From positions 18,492 to 82,491 of the IMG/VR virus record IMGVR_UViG_3300021964_000036: a stretch of 64,000 bases of DNA. One strand, 5' to 3'. The notes below the pieces were generated by a model that did not search any database, was not told where the DNA came from, and saw nothing but the letters and a program-made list of their open reading frames with translations. This document shows, one piece after another, positions 40,658 to 49,052 of this stretch. Each line of letters begins with the position of its first letter. Position 1 is the first letter of the stretch. Both the position numbers and the translations under genes were made by a program. This DNA comes from a virus.

Positions 40658-41386
40658 TTATTTCCTTTCTCTTTCTTCTTTGCTTATCTCCCTAATAAAT
40701 AGCTCTTTAGCTATTTTGAGTGTTACCGATTCTTCATTAAAATCCTCGTAAATTTCCATCACATTTACTGCTGGATCAATTGAATGTTCTAGATTCATTA
40801 TCTCTATTATCTCGTGAACGATGAATTCGTATGACATCGAGAAGTAAGAATTTCTAAGGAAGACTCTTTTCATAAGCGTACCTGCTGATCCCCTTCCCAT
40901 TTTTCCATTTTGCCACCAGTATGCGATAATTTGATCGCTTGACATATTTCTAAATATAAGTATGCCTTGATCTTTTTTAAGTGCATCCCCAAATCTTTCG
41001 AGACTGAAAGATTTTATTCTGCTCTCTATATTTTTCCAAAGATCCATACCAAGGTCAGCGTACTTATAGAGTATGTTAAGTGAGTTTTCTATAATTTTCT
41101 TAACTTCCTCCCTCTCAAATTCTTCTAACCTTGAAGTCTCGTAATATTCAACTAGATTTTTTATATGTGTTGGAAGATCTTTTGGTATATCCTTGAATTC
41201 CTTTTCAATCCAAATTTTCACAGAGCTTAGTTCCTTAATCATGGAGAAAATCTTTTTTATTGGATAATAAATATCCTCCTCCCTAATGTCTTTATTGACA
41301 GTTGATAGGAAATCTAATAAAACGTATTGTTTGTATTCTTGATCGATTGGATGTTCGATGAACCATGTGGGTTGAATGTCTTTCAT
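40658..41386 (-). CDS. Minus-strand hypothetical protein
   Basis: The only gene on the minus strand in this window. The 242-residue product is acidic/basic mixed and mostly helical, beginning MKDIQPTWFIEHPIDQEYKQYV. A segment ILIFRNMSSDQIIAYWWQNGKMGRGSAGTL (about residues 143-172) looks beta-rich and Gly-rich, followed by SMSYEFIVHEIIEIMNLE. No catalytic motif is identified. It has its own AATATATA element 33 nt upstream of the start, facing the plus-strand element at 41468. It may be an inserted accessory gene with a regulatory or exclusion role, but there is no direct evidence. Confidence 0.72.
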   Translation of the reverse strand: MKDIQPTWFIEHPIDQEYKQYVLLDFLSTVNKDIREEDIYYPIKKIFSMIKELSSVKIWIEKEFKDIPKDLPTHIKNLVEYYETSRLEEFEREEVKKIIENSLNILYKYADLGMDLWKNIESRIKSFSLERFGDALKKDQGILIFRNMSSDQIIAYWWQNGKMGRGSAGTLMKRVFLRNSYFSMSYEFIVHEIIEIMNLEHSIDPAVNVMEIYEDFNEESVTLKIAKELFIREISKEERERK

Positions 41387-41411
41387 GGTGGAAGAATTAT
41401 GTTTGTTACTC

Positions 41412-41419
41412 TATATATT
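41412..41419 (-). promoter_or_regulatory. AATATATA element on the minus strand
   Basis: Read on the minus strand, the octamer starts 33 nt before ATG 41386. That is inside the 25-37 nt window seen for the plus-strand GATATATA copies, with A replacing the first G. Confidence 0.45.
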
Positions 41420-41467
41420 GTCCCCTGGGTATACTTCTTGACTTTAAAAGAACCTGTTTAGTTGCGT

Positions 41468-41475
41468 GATATATA
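41468..41475 (+). promoter_or_regulatory. GATATATA late-type promoter element
   Basis: Begins 32 nt before ATG 41500. Divergent from the minus-strand element at 41412. Confidence 0.65.
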
Positions 41476-41499
41476 ATACATAAAAAAAGTGGTCACAGT

Positions 41500-41937
41500 A
41501 TGCCAAGGATAGACGATTATATTTCATTTAGCTCTAGTAAGAAAAACAACGTTTCTAGCGAGTTTTCTTTCTCCAAAGAATTAGGTATGCTGGATGTCCA
41601 AATTGTAAACAGACCACCAGAAATTTCAGACGTAGATTCTCTTGAACTTGAAATAGAATACAAGGTTTCAATTGCAAGAAGAAAGGACGGTATACAGGAT
41701 TTGGATTTTATGGTTGAAAGTATGGAACTTGAAATAAAAGTCGATGATTACCCTAACGAGCAAAAGGAATTTGAGTTTGATATTGTTCCTGATGTTAATA
41801 TTGCAATACCTTCTGTTGTGATCCAAAAGGGTTCAAGACTAGTTCCAACAGATCCAACATTTGCAAGAATTGATATGAGAAAATCAATGAACCCAAAAGA
41901 CTTCAGAATACAAATACTCTTTGGCAGTAATGAATAA
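41500..41937 (+). CDS. Hypothetical beta-rich protein in head/internal-protein group
   Basis: A 145-residue acidic protein. The opening MPRIDDYISFSSSKK loosely resembles the leader style but has no NE site. The remainder is strand-rich (for example LDVQIVNRPPEI, LELEIEYKVSIARR, MELEIKVDDY, FEFDIVPDVNIAIPSVVI). No enzyme motif is seen. It shares a transcription unit and an 8-nt overlap with the predicted capsid-targeted protein at 41930. Confidence 0.68.
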   Translation: MPRIDDYISFSSSKKNNVSSEFSFSKELGMLDVQIVNRPPEISDVDSLELEIEYKVSIARRKDGIQDLDFMVESMELEIKVDDYPNEQKEFEFDIVPDVNIAIPSVVIQKGSRLVPTDPTFARIDMRKSMNPKDFRIQILFGSNE

Positions 41938-42847
41938 GGCTTTGAACTTTGCCCAGTTTGGTAAAATAAACGAATCACTCTCAATATCAAAAAAAGATGT
42001 TGGGTTAATTGGTCCCAATATGGATGGGGAAATTAAGCTGAGAATTCCTAATCCTGGCATAACTTTAAAAAGAATAGATGACGGGGAGAATTACGTCTTT
42101 GAGATAGGAGAAAAATCTTGTTCGGTCCCTAAAAAATTCATTTCATTATCAACCCAACCCGGTTATGACATTGTTTCGTTTAATACTAACACTAATTGGT
42201 TTAAACAGGAAAATAATTCGGAAAGAATCTCTGATGTGATTGAAGAATTCCTCACATCTCAGTATAAAAGTCTGTCTAAAAGTAGCGACCCAATTAAGGA
42301 TGACGTTAACATTATTTTGGATGCTTTTGGTATTGAGGATGATGTTACAGCATTCAATTCCAATTCACCATTACAAATGGATGGACAGACACAAAACGGG
42401 ATGGAGTTTGAGATAGAGAAAGAAACTTCGGAGGATCTCTTTAAAAAGTTTTTTTTGTATAAGGATATTGACTCAATACATCCCATGATTTCTATTAAGA
42501 GGAAGGGAGCAAGATTCAATTGTATCTATAGAACACCAAAGGGAAACTTTGAATGTAAGCATGATTCTATTGATGAGATGCTAAATAGCCCAACTGATAA
42601 GTATCTTATGTCAGTTTGCATTGGGAATGAATCGGAGGAAAATCAAAGAAACCTTGTGGATCACTTGATGAGGCTTTTCAAATATCATTCCTGGGATAAA
42701 GCAGATTCGAAAGCGAAAGCAAGCAAAAATGCAGAGGAGAGGAAAGAGATTAAGAAGATAATGAATATTCTCAAAAACACTATCTCCGAGGACCATATTG
42801 GGGAGATGTACTCTGATGCAAGGTCTAAATTCATGGGTAACAGGTAA
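41930..42847 (+). CDS. Predicted capsid-targeted protein
   Basis: A 305-residue protein from ATG 41930, which overlaps the upstream stop by 8 nt; the frame's TTG at 41921 is less likely. The leader MNKALNFAQFGKINE (NE at 14-15, followed by SLS) matches the recurring type well. The body has a small beta-rich N-terminal part (ITLKRIDDGENYVFEIGEKSC). Acidic and hydrophobic segments follow (ISIKRKGARFNCIYRTPKGNF, about 187-207), and a helical C-terminus. Function unknown; packaging into the head is predicted from the leader. Confidence 0.68.
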   Translation: MNKALNFAQFGKINESLSISKKDVGLIGPNMDGEIKLRIPNPGITLKRIDDGENYVFEIGEKSCSVPKKFISLSTQPGYDIVSFNTNTNWFKQENNSERISDVIEEFLTSQYKSLSKSSDPIKDDVNIILDAFGIEDDVTAFNSNSPLQMDGQTQNGMEFEIEKETSEDLFKKFFLYKDIDSIHPMISIKRKGARFNCIYRTPKGNFECKHDSIDEMLNSPTDKYLMSVCIGNESEENQRNLVDHLMRLFKYHSWDKADSKAKASKNAEERKEIKKIMNILKNTISEDHIGEMYSDARSKFMGNR

Positions 42848-42966
42848 AGCCCGGAACACTTTTGCACATTCACCATATAACAATTAAATCCAGCAATGCT
42901 GCCCGGTGAATTGTTTTTACACAAATATTTTCAAGTTTCGGTTAAACTCCTAACAATTGGAATCAA

Positions 42967-43641
42967 ATGGGATGGCTGAGTCGATTATTTAAGAAAGAAA
43001 AGAAGATGGATCTTAAAGAAAAAACTTTACCAGAGATTAGGGAAGAATTATCCAAAGTTGACTTCCAATGGATAAAAGGTGATAAAGCAGGAAATGTCGA
43101 AAAATTCGACGACGTTTTAAGCGATGAATCTACAGGGATGACCTTTGTTAGCTTTAAAGGTGGTGGGAGAATCAATATAGAATTACTTGGTGAATATCTT
43201 GATACTTTCCCCGCTTCAAAGGTTGACTTTAATAGTGTAGCTGTAGATAATCCACCTATTCCTAATGTTTTAAGTGAAGCAACGGGACAAGATAAAAAGT
43301 CAGCAGCACCTGTCCGCAGAAATACTGTTTCATCCATCGAGCTTGAAGAATCTCCGATATATAAACTATTAAAACAGCAGAAGGAAAATTGGGTAAGCGT
43401 GAATATTTCGCTTAAGCTTAATTTACCTCCTAAAAATCTGTACAATGTTTTAATTACTTCCTTTGATGGGGCAAACGAGGAGATTGTTGATTATGTAACT
43501 GAGGGAATTGACATAGAGGATATAAGAGCTGCTCTGGCAGAATCTATTTTAGCATACTATAATGTAACCCAAAAGTCAACTAGCCAGAGATCAAAGAAGA
43601 ACATTGAAGAAAATAAATCCGTTGAGGATGGAGAAGAATAA
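42967..43641 (+). CDS. Hypothetical protein at start of tail gene block
   Basis: A 224-residue protein following a 119-nt intergenic region in which I see no GATATATA and no clear terminator. N-terminus MGWLSRLFKKEKKMDLKEK is amphipathic and basic. FDDVLSDESTGMTFVSFKGGGRINIELLGEYL (about 46-77) is beta-rich. A disordered segment (about 100-120) and a helical domain follow, with a charged tail. Likely a tail or baseplate assembly factor by position only; the family is not recognised. It contains an internal GATATATA (43356-43363) that does not lie near any start codon. Confidence 0.65.
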   Translation: MGWLSRLFKKEKKMDLKEKTLPEIREELSKVDFQWIKGDKAGNVEKFDDVLSDESTGMTFVSFKGGGRINIELLGEYLDTFPASKVDFNSVAVDNPPIPNVLSEATGQDKKSAAPVRRNTVSSIELEESPIYKLLKQQKENWVSVNISLKLNLPPKNLYNVLITSFDGANEEIVDYVTEGIDIEDIRAALAESILAYYNVTQKSTSQRSKKNIEENKSVEDGEE

Positions 43642-44203
43642 AATATTATACGAAACGCCAGGTTTGCATCTTGTAGAAAGGGATGGAAGAATTGGGGTTG
43701 TACCCACTTTTATGAATGTTGTGGTTATGCCTTTTATCTCTGATGAACAGGGTCTTCCTCTAGCAGTTGGAGTACTTAAAGAACCAAACCCTTTTAGGGA
43801 GGGTGGAATGACTATCTCTTTGATTACTGGAACAAGCGATGACGAGGACCCAGATTTGCTCACAACCGCTAAGAGAGAATTATTAGAGGAAAGCGGATTT
43901 CAGGCTGACGGAAACGAAAGATGGTACTATTTAGGATCTGTCACTTCATCAAAGTTCGTAGATCACGAACAACCTTGTTTTGCCGTAGATGTTACTGGAT
44001 TAGAAAGAGGTGAACCAATTACTGATGGTAGCCCAGAAGAGCAAGAGATGGAATTTAAATTCATTCCTGCTAATGACGTGGTAAAAGCTAAAGATATTTT
44101 TATTCCCGGACTTTTCCTCAAGCTCTTCAAATATGTTCTTGGCATAGATATACAGGGAACTGGTGAGGAATCTAAAGGCGTGGATTTAAATCTTAAACAA
44201 TGA
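43628..44203 (+). CDS. Nudix hydrolase-like protein
   Basis: A 191-residue protein from ATG 43628, which overlaps the preceding gene by 14 nt; a TTG at 43604 in the same frame is rejected as too far inside that gene. Nudix features: an N-terminal beta region (GVVPTFMNVVVMPFI), then a Nudix helix TTAKRELLEESGFQ matching R-E-x-x-E-E-x-G. The expected upstream Glu of the box is not at its usual place (Pro there). Acidic residues after the helix and the strand EMEFKFIPANDVV fit ADP-ribose-type members. It probably cleaves a nucleoside diphosphate derivative; the substrate is unclear. It sits unusually among tail genes. Confidence 0.75.
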   Translation: MEKNKILYETPGLHLVERDGRIGVVPTFMNVVVMPFISDEQGLPLAVGVLKEPNPFREGGMTISLITGTSDDEDPDLLTTAKRELLEESGFQADGNERWYYLGSVTSSKFVDHEQPCFAVDVTGLERGEPITDGSPEEQEMEFKFIPANDVVKAKDIFIPGLFLKLFKYVLGIDIQGTGEESKGVDLNLKQ

Positions 44204-44541
44204 GTCAATCTAGAAGACAAAGAAGACAAATGGCCAAACATTTCGGCTTTTTGGGAAAAAAGGAATCATTTGATGAAATGAGGGAAAGGATAAGAAGATC
44301 CCAACAAATGGGTAAGCAGATCCACCTCAAGAACATGGAAAACATCAAGAACAATCAAATTGAAACCCAAAAGGAAAGGGATATTGCTTTGCAAGAGGAT
44401 CTTATAAAGGAGACCATTTCTGAAAATGGGATTAGTTCCAACGAAAGTATTGAATTAAATACTGGATCTTTCGATTTCTTGAATGATATAAAAGATGGAC
44501 CTCAGGCTTCTGGTGAAAAAGAAACCGAAGATAATGCCTAA
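44200..44541 (+). CDS. Small basic/helical hypothetical protein
   Basis: A 113-residue protein overlapping the Nudix stop by 4 nt (ATGA). The first 60 residues are strongly basic and helical (SRRQRRQMAKHFGFLGKK ... MRERIRRSQQMGKQ); the rest is acidic. The polarity suggests a protein or nucleic acid binding adaptor. T4 has small baseplate-hub assembly factors (gp26, gp28, gp51) at a comparable position, but no sequence match was recognised. Confidence 0.62.
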   Translation: MSQSRRQRRQMAKHFGFLGKKESFDEMRERIRRSQQMGKQIHLKNMENIKNNQIETQKERDIALQEDLIKETISENGISSNESIELNTGSFDFLNDIKDGPQASGEKETEDNA

Positions 44542-44869
44542 GGAAATACCAGATACAAGATTCGTTTTAACGTCAAGGTCCCTCAAAGAGGCCAAAAGAA
44601 AATACTGCTCTGATAAAACCTATTACATAGTTGACATAGGTAAAATTATTAGGGAGCTCGGCTATGATACTGATGAGCTTTCGCCAGAGTCAGAGTTTGT
44701 AATCAATTACGCGGTTCAGAAGAAAATAACACAAGGAATATATAGTACAAGATGTAATGACATCTTGGTAGTGTATAAGAACATCTCTCAGAGATTTGCA
44801 GAAAATCTACACCATTTTCTCCAGGAAGAAATGGAAGAGGAGTTCGAATTCACTATCGAGGTAGAATGA
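44534..44869 (+). CDS. Hypothetical protein
   Basis: A 111-residue protein. I chose ATG 44534, which overlaps the upstream stop by 8 nt, like several other genes here; an earlier ATG at 44495 would add 13 residues and a 47-nt overlap. Content: a basic N-terminal part (RFVLTSRSLKEAKRKYCSDKTYYIVDIGKIIREL), a central VINYAVQKKITQGIYS, and an acidic C-terminus (EEEMEEEFEFTIEVE). No enzymatic motif. Position suggests an assembly chaperone or hub component. Confidence 0.62.
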   Translation: MPKEIPDTRFVLTSRSLKEAKRKYCSDKTYYIVDIGKIIRELGYDTDELSPESEFVINYAVQKKITQGIYSTRCNDILVVYKNISQRFAENLHHFLQEEMEEEFEFTIEVE

Positions 44870-44890
44870 AAAAAAATCTTGGCTATATAA

Positions 44891-46861
44891 ATGGGGAATC
44901 CTCAAAATTCAAGTACTGGATCTAGATCTGCTACCGAAGCTTATTTTAATAGGGCTTCAAAATTTAAATTTGGTAATTCTTCTGGGAGTCCAACTACCGC
45001 TGCAAATAGTGCTATCCATGGATCAAGAGAGGCACAACTTGACAGTGCATCCGCACAAACAACGTCAAGAATGTCCAACTTGGGGTCAGTTAACCCTAAC
45101 AAAGGACCATCACCTAGGACTTTATTTTACAATGGCGGTTTTTATTCATCGGATGATGCAAAGTACGGTCAATTTTTATTTTACTCTTTTGGTAATAATG
45201 AAAATACTTTTATCCAAGAGTATTACAAATCTGAAAATCGGGAATTTAATTCCAGAATTTCCCCCGTTTCGACTATTACCGGAAGTGGTGCAAGCAAAAA
45301 TCCTTCAGCTGGACAACTTGTTAGAATAACACAACAACTTAGAAATGAAGCTGATCCTTCCGTCGGAACTGATTCACAGGATTCGGGTGGAAGCTTTGGG
45401 ACAAGGACAAATAAATCGCTTATAATTGGTGGTTTATCTGCTCCATATGATTGGAAGGATTTTCTATACTGCAAGTATTATGGAAGTATTCCAAATAACT
45501 ACATGATTACTCTCAGGAGATTTCCTGCCCCAATGCGAGATAACTTGTCAATTCCAGACCAGCTTTTAGCAACAGATCTTTATAAAAAACAGGGAGCTGG
45601 TAGACCTGTTGCTCAAGCTGTAACTTGGTGGGGCGGAAATACGGATAACTCCCTAAATGAGGTCATAGGGTTTAGTGCAGGTTTAAATTGGGACCAAAAA
45701 ACCCAGGATGATGTAAAATACCAAAAGGGGATTGATCAAGGGTTTTTTAAAAGTGTTTTGGGAAGAGCATTCGCGGGAGCAGCTGCAGGAGCAGGAGCAG
45801 GAGAATTATTGGCAACACTAGGTGATGTTGCTAACTTAGCTGTTGCAGCTACTGATGGTGGTAGAGATGAGGTGACAACTCCAAAAATAAATTTTGCTCT
45901 AAGGGACAAAATGATATCTGATGGAGGACCTTTATCTGATTTTATATTTGTTTCTGTAGATACAGTAGATAAAACTTGGGTCAGGGGAAGAGGTTTAACC
46001 TTCAGTGAGGCACCAATAAAATTAAAGTTTCACTATGAGCTTACTTCTTTGGGTGAGGTAAATACCAAAGCTGCCATGGTTGACATTATAGGTAATTTGC
46101 TTTCAATTGGTACAAATTACGGTAATTTTTTAACCCCAGATATTAGATATGATAATTCTTTCCCTGCTATTGGATTCCCGGGAGGCGACGAGGGTTTAAG
46201 GTCTTTTTATTCAGATCCGATTAAATGGACTAAAACAGCAATTAAATATCTTTCTGATCCAGATGCTTCTACAATGAATGACCCGCAAGCCCAGCAATTT
46301 AAGGAGTCTGGTGATGCGGTTCAAAAAGCTGTAAACGAGCTTCAAAGTGTTGTAAAGCAACTTGCAACAAGTGATATGCAAGCACTTAACGAACTTGTAG
46401 AATCCGATGCAGCTGTTGGTAATATAATTGCCTTTGCACTTGCTGATGATTTTATACAAAATGTACAGCTTCCAGTTGCTCTTCAAACAGGAGCACCTAC
46501 TGGTGAATGGCATATGGTAGTGGGAAACCCTATGAATCCTATAGCAATGGTAGGTAATCTAGTTTGCCAGGGGGTTGAAATAGAATTTAGTGATGTGTTA
46601 GGTCCTGATGATTTTCCTACTGAAATTACAGCTACCTTTACTATGCTACACGGGAGAGATCGAGAAAGGGGAGAAATAGAAAGTATGTTTAACAGAGGTG
46701 ACGGAAGACTTTATCAAAGCACAATTCCAACTTACGCAAACAACCAGTCCATATACAACCAAGGTCTTTCCGACGGAAGCATTGTTCAAACTTCTAGTGA
46801 TAACACAACTATTATTAATCCTTCGGATACTGTGGCTCAAACTGGTGGACAACCAAATTAA
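44891..46861 (+). CDS. Tail/baseplate structural protein
   Basis: A 656-residue protein starting 21 nt after the previous stop. The N-terminal 160 residues are Ser/Asn/Gly-rich and probably flexible. The core begins at about 175 (LIIGGLSAPYDWKDFLYCKYYGSIP) and includes an Ala/Gly-rich hydrophobic helix (GRAFAGAAAGAGAGELLATLG, about 291-311). Near residue 535 comes GEWHMVVGNPMNPIAMVGNLVCQGVEIEFSD, followed by PDDFPTEITATFTMLHGRDRERGEIESMFN. This ending is like that of structural proteins of large myophages, as I recall. Precise T4 equivalent uncertain (tube-associated or hub). Confidence 0.68.
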   Translation: MGNPQNSSTGSRSATEAYFNRASKFKFGNSSGSPTTAANSAIHGSREAQLDSASAQTTSRMSNLGSVNPNKGPSPRTLFYNGGFYSSDDAKYGQFLFYSFGNNENTFIQEYYKSENREFNSRISPVSTITGSGASKNPSAGQLVRITQQLRNEADPSVGTDSQDSGGSFGTRTNKSLIIGGLSAPYDWKDFLYCKYYGSIPNNYMITLRRFPAPMRDNLSIPDQLLATDLYKKQGAGRPVAQAVTWWGGNTDNSLNEVIGFSAGLNWDQKTQDDVKYQKGIDQGFFKSVLGRAFAGAAAGAGAGELLATLGDVANLAVAATDGGRDEVTTPKINFALRDKMISDGGPLSDFIFVSVDTVDKTWVRGRGLTFSEAPIKLKFHYELTSLGEVNTKAAMVDIIGNLLSIGTNYGNFLTPDIRYDNSFPAIGFPGGDEGLRSFYSDPIKWTKTAIKYLSDPDASTMNDPQAQQFKESGDAVQKAVNELQSVVKQLATSDMQALNELVESDAAVGNIIAFALADDFIQNVQLPVALQTGAPTGEWHMVVGNPMNPIAMVGNLVCQGVEIEFSDVLGPDDFPTEITATFTMLHGRDRERGEIESMFNRGDGRLYQSTIPTYANNQSIYNQGLSDGSIVQTSSDNTTIINPSDTVAQTGGQPN

Positions 46862-46872
46862 AATTTTAGATT

Positions 46873-47529
46873 ATGCTTGAGATTGATGTACTATCAAGAA
46901 ATAAAAACATTTTTAACCCCAATAACCAGGACCAGAAAAGGAATTATGGCATTTGGGATCTGACTAGGTCAAGTATTTCTTATGTAAATGTTGATGTTAG
47001 ATTTAAAAAGTATTTCGTTGTAAAGGAGGATGAGCAGATGAGGCCAGATTTGATGGCTTATAGAATGTATGGATCTATGTCAAATACTGGTTCACTTCTT
47101 AAGTTAAATGGTGTATCAAACCCATTTGCAATAGATGTTGGTGAAGTTTTTGCTGCACCAACCACAAAGTCTCTGGATAGTATGTTTTCAACAAGGGCTT
47201 CTCTTTTGCAAAGTGATGAAGCAAATAACAACCCAAACTCTGAATTTAGAAAATCACAAGAGCAAAGAAGGTTTAAGGTAAGCGATTCTAGAAAGGATTT
47301 CTTGGAAAGAAGATCAAGGGCTAAAAATTCAACTCAACAAATATTACCTCCTAATTTACTGCAAGACGGTGAAAGACAAACAGTAAGAACTGACCTGGTT
47401 ATTGGTCTGGGTCCAGACGCTAGTAATGGCGTACAAGGTGGACAAGGTGGACAAGGTGGAGTACAAAGGACTAACTCTGTTATTGGCTTATCGTCGGATA
47501 CTTTACAAAATCCAAATGCTAACACTTAA
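46873..47529 (+). CDS. Baseplate protein with LysM-like segment, gp53-like
   Basis: A 218-residue protein. The N-terminal half contains RFKKYFVVKEDEQMRPDLMAYRMYG ... LLKLNGVSNPFAIDVGEVFAAP (about residues 43-98). This pattern (a small hydrophobic helix, a turn, N-G-x-x-N-PF, then VGEVF) resembles LysM-like modules in baseplate proteins such as T4 gp53. The C-terminal half is disordered, with basic stretches and a GGQGGQGG run. It lies between structural genes, 5 nt before the gp27-like gene. Moderate confidence. Confidence 0.55.
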   Translation: MLEIDVLSRNKNIFNPNNQDQKRNYGIWDLTRSSISYVNVDVRFKKYFVVKEDEQMRPDLMAYRMYGSMSNTGSLLKLNGVSNPFAIDVGEVFAAPTTKSLDSMFSTRASLLQSDEANNNPNSEFRKSQEQRRFKVSDSRKDFLERRSRAKNSTQQILPPNLLQDGERQTVRTDLVIGLGPDASNGVQGGQGGQGGVQRTNSVIGLSSDTLQNPNANT

Positions 47530-47534
47530 TCCAT

Positions 47535-49028
47535 ATGGCTTCAGACCAAATTATAATAAACAATTATTCCAAAACCGGGATTCTGCTTGACGAATTGGTC
47601 GTTCCGAATAGAAGCGGAGATATTGTACCCGGAAATACACTAGCAAGTGATGCTGATGATAAATCTTGGGGAGCATACAGACCAGTTGTGTTTATTAATG
47701 GTTATTACGTAGACCAGTATATGGATTACTTTGAATTTTCCCAGATTGATTTTTTGCCTATTGTAAGATTTAGCTTCACCGCTGATGATCCGATGTTTAT
47801 TAGCGTGAATTACCCAAAGGATGGTGACATAGCTTCGGTTTATATAAGATCAAGAGAGGACATTTATAAACCTATAAGGATGGATTTTAATATTTTAAAT
47901 GTTAGATCCTCACAATCAAGAGATCCCGAGGGAAGTAAAATTAGATTTACCGTGCTTGGTGAAACACGCATACCTGGTTTATACACTGAGGTTTCTAAAG
48001 CTTTTAGGGATATGACTTCTTATGATACCCTTTTCGAAATTTCGCAGGATTTAGATTTAGGATTTTCTTCAAACGATAGCGAATTAGACGATGTAATGAC
48101 ATGGATATGTCCCAATTTTTCTTATTACAAGTTTATGCACGAGGTTTCGGAGAGGTCATATAAGAATGATGAAAGCTACTTCAAACTTTGGATTGATCCG
48201 TATTATAATTTGACATTTGTTAACCTAAATAATCAACTAACTGCTGAAGATTATGTACAGCAAGTAAAAGTTATTATTGGTAATGACACTGCTAATGACA
48301 CCTTTATTCCTGGTACTCAATTGGACTCTCAGGAAATGCCGTTGGTCCTAACTAACCAAAAGGGTTCTGGTGATTTGCCTTTCTTTGTGAATAGTTTTAC
48401 CCTTCTTTCGAGATCTGGAAATACTGCAAACAAATATGGCTACATCCAGGAGGTTCAGTTTTATGATGAATCCGTAAATGTTCAGAATTCTTTCGCCGAA
48501 AAGTACGTTAAATATACAATTGAAACAAGTACCTCTGAGAATGTAGGAGAGAATCAAATACTCCAAAAGGGAAGGGTCCGAGAGGATTTATATAAGACTG
48601 AAGTTAGGAAAGCATGGTATGGTTCCCTTAATAATAGCGTAGGCGGTGTCCATGATAATTTTATTCAGGCGCTAATACAAAATGAATTTAACCTAGGCGA
48701 TCTTGAAAAATTTACTCTTAGGGTAGAATTAAGTGGATATTATGCGGGTATCTATAGAGGTCAAGCAGTACCAGTTCTTTTATACGCTAACAAACAAGGA
48801 AAGAGAAAAGAAAACACCGGTGTGTCTAGCGATCAAAAACCAGAGAGTGATATTGATCCGGTTTTGGATAGATTCCTTTCTGGTGTTTATATAGTGACTT
48901 CTATGGAGGTTAAATATGAGACTATAAGAGGTATGTACCAAGTGCTCTACCTAAATAAGAGGGAGTGGACACTAAATAGTGCTGGCTCATTCCCTAAATC
49001 TTTCCCAATAAATCTTCTGACCGGATAA
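47535..49028 (+). CDS. Baseplate hub protein, gp27/gpD-like
   Basis: A 497-residue beta-rich protein. Segments include FINGYYVDQYMDYFEFSQIDFLPIVRFSF near the start, EGSKIRFTVLGETRIPGLYTEV and VMTWICPNFSYYKFMHEVSERSYKNDESYFKLWIDPYYNLTFV. GYYAGIYRGQAVPVLLY then precedes FLSGVYIVTSMEVKYE at the end. This is the style of the hub ring that sits on the tail tube tip (T4 gp27, P2 gpD). The OB-fold spike gene follows two genes later, as expected. Identification is from overall pattern, not a named signature. Confidence 0.6.
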   Translation: MASDQIIINNYSKTGILLDELVVPNRSGDIVPGNTLASDADDKSWGAYRPVVFINGYYVDQYMDYFEFSQIDFLPIVRFSFTADDPMFISVNYPKDGDIASVYIRSREDIYKPIRMDFNILNVRSSQSRDPEGSKIRFTVLGETRIPGLYTEVSKAFRDMTSYDTLFEISQDLDLGFSSNDSELDDVMTWICPNFSYYKFMHEVSERSYKNDESYFKLWIDPYYNLTFVNLNNQLTAEDYVQQVKVIIGNDTANDTFIPGTQLDSQEMPLVLTNQKGSGDLPFFVNSFTLLSRSGNTANKYGYIQEVQFYDESVNVQNSFAEKYVKYTIETSTSENVGENQILQKGRVREDLYKTEVRKAWYGSLNNSVGGVHDNFIQALIQNEFNLGDLEKFTLRVELSGYYAGIYRGQAVPVLLYANKQGKRKENTGVSSDQKPESDIDPVLDRFLSGVYIVTSMEVKYETIRGMYQVLYLNKREWTLNSAGSFPKSFPINLLTG

Positions 49029-49052
49029 ATATAGTAAAATAAATAGACCCTT

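Noticed and set aside
42848-42966. 119-nt intergenic region before the tail block as a regulatory RNA or origin
   Set aside because: No clear hairpin, octamer, repeat cluster or conserved RNA motif could be identified in it.
43356-43363. GATATATA inside the 42967 gene as a promoter
   Set aside because: The nearest downstream start codon is about 270 nt away; probably a chance copy in AT-rich coding sequence.
44883-44890. CTATATAA directly before ATG 44891 as a late promoter
   Set aside because: It abuts the start codon, which leaves no room for a transcription start and leader, and its first bases differ from the octamer.
44970-45329. Plus-strand alternative frame inside the 44891 gene
   Set aside because: It lies entirely within a clear structural gene, with no domain and low-complexity translation.
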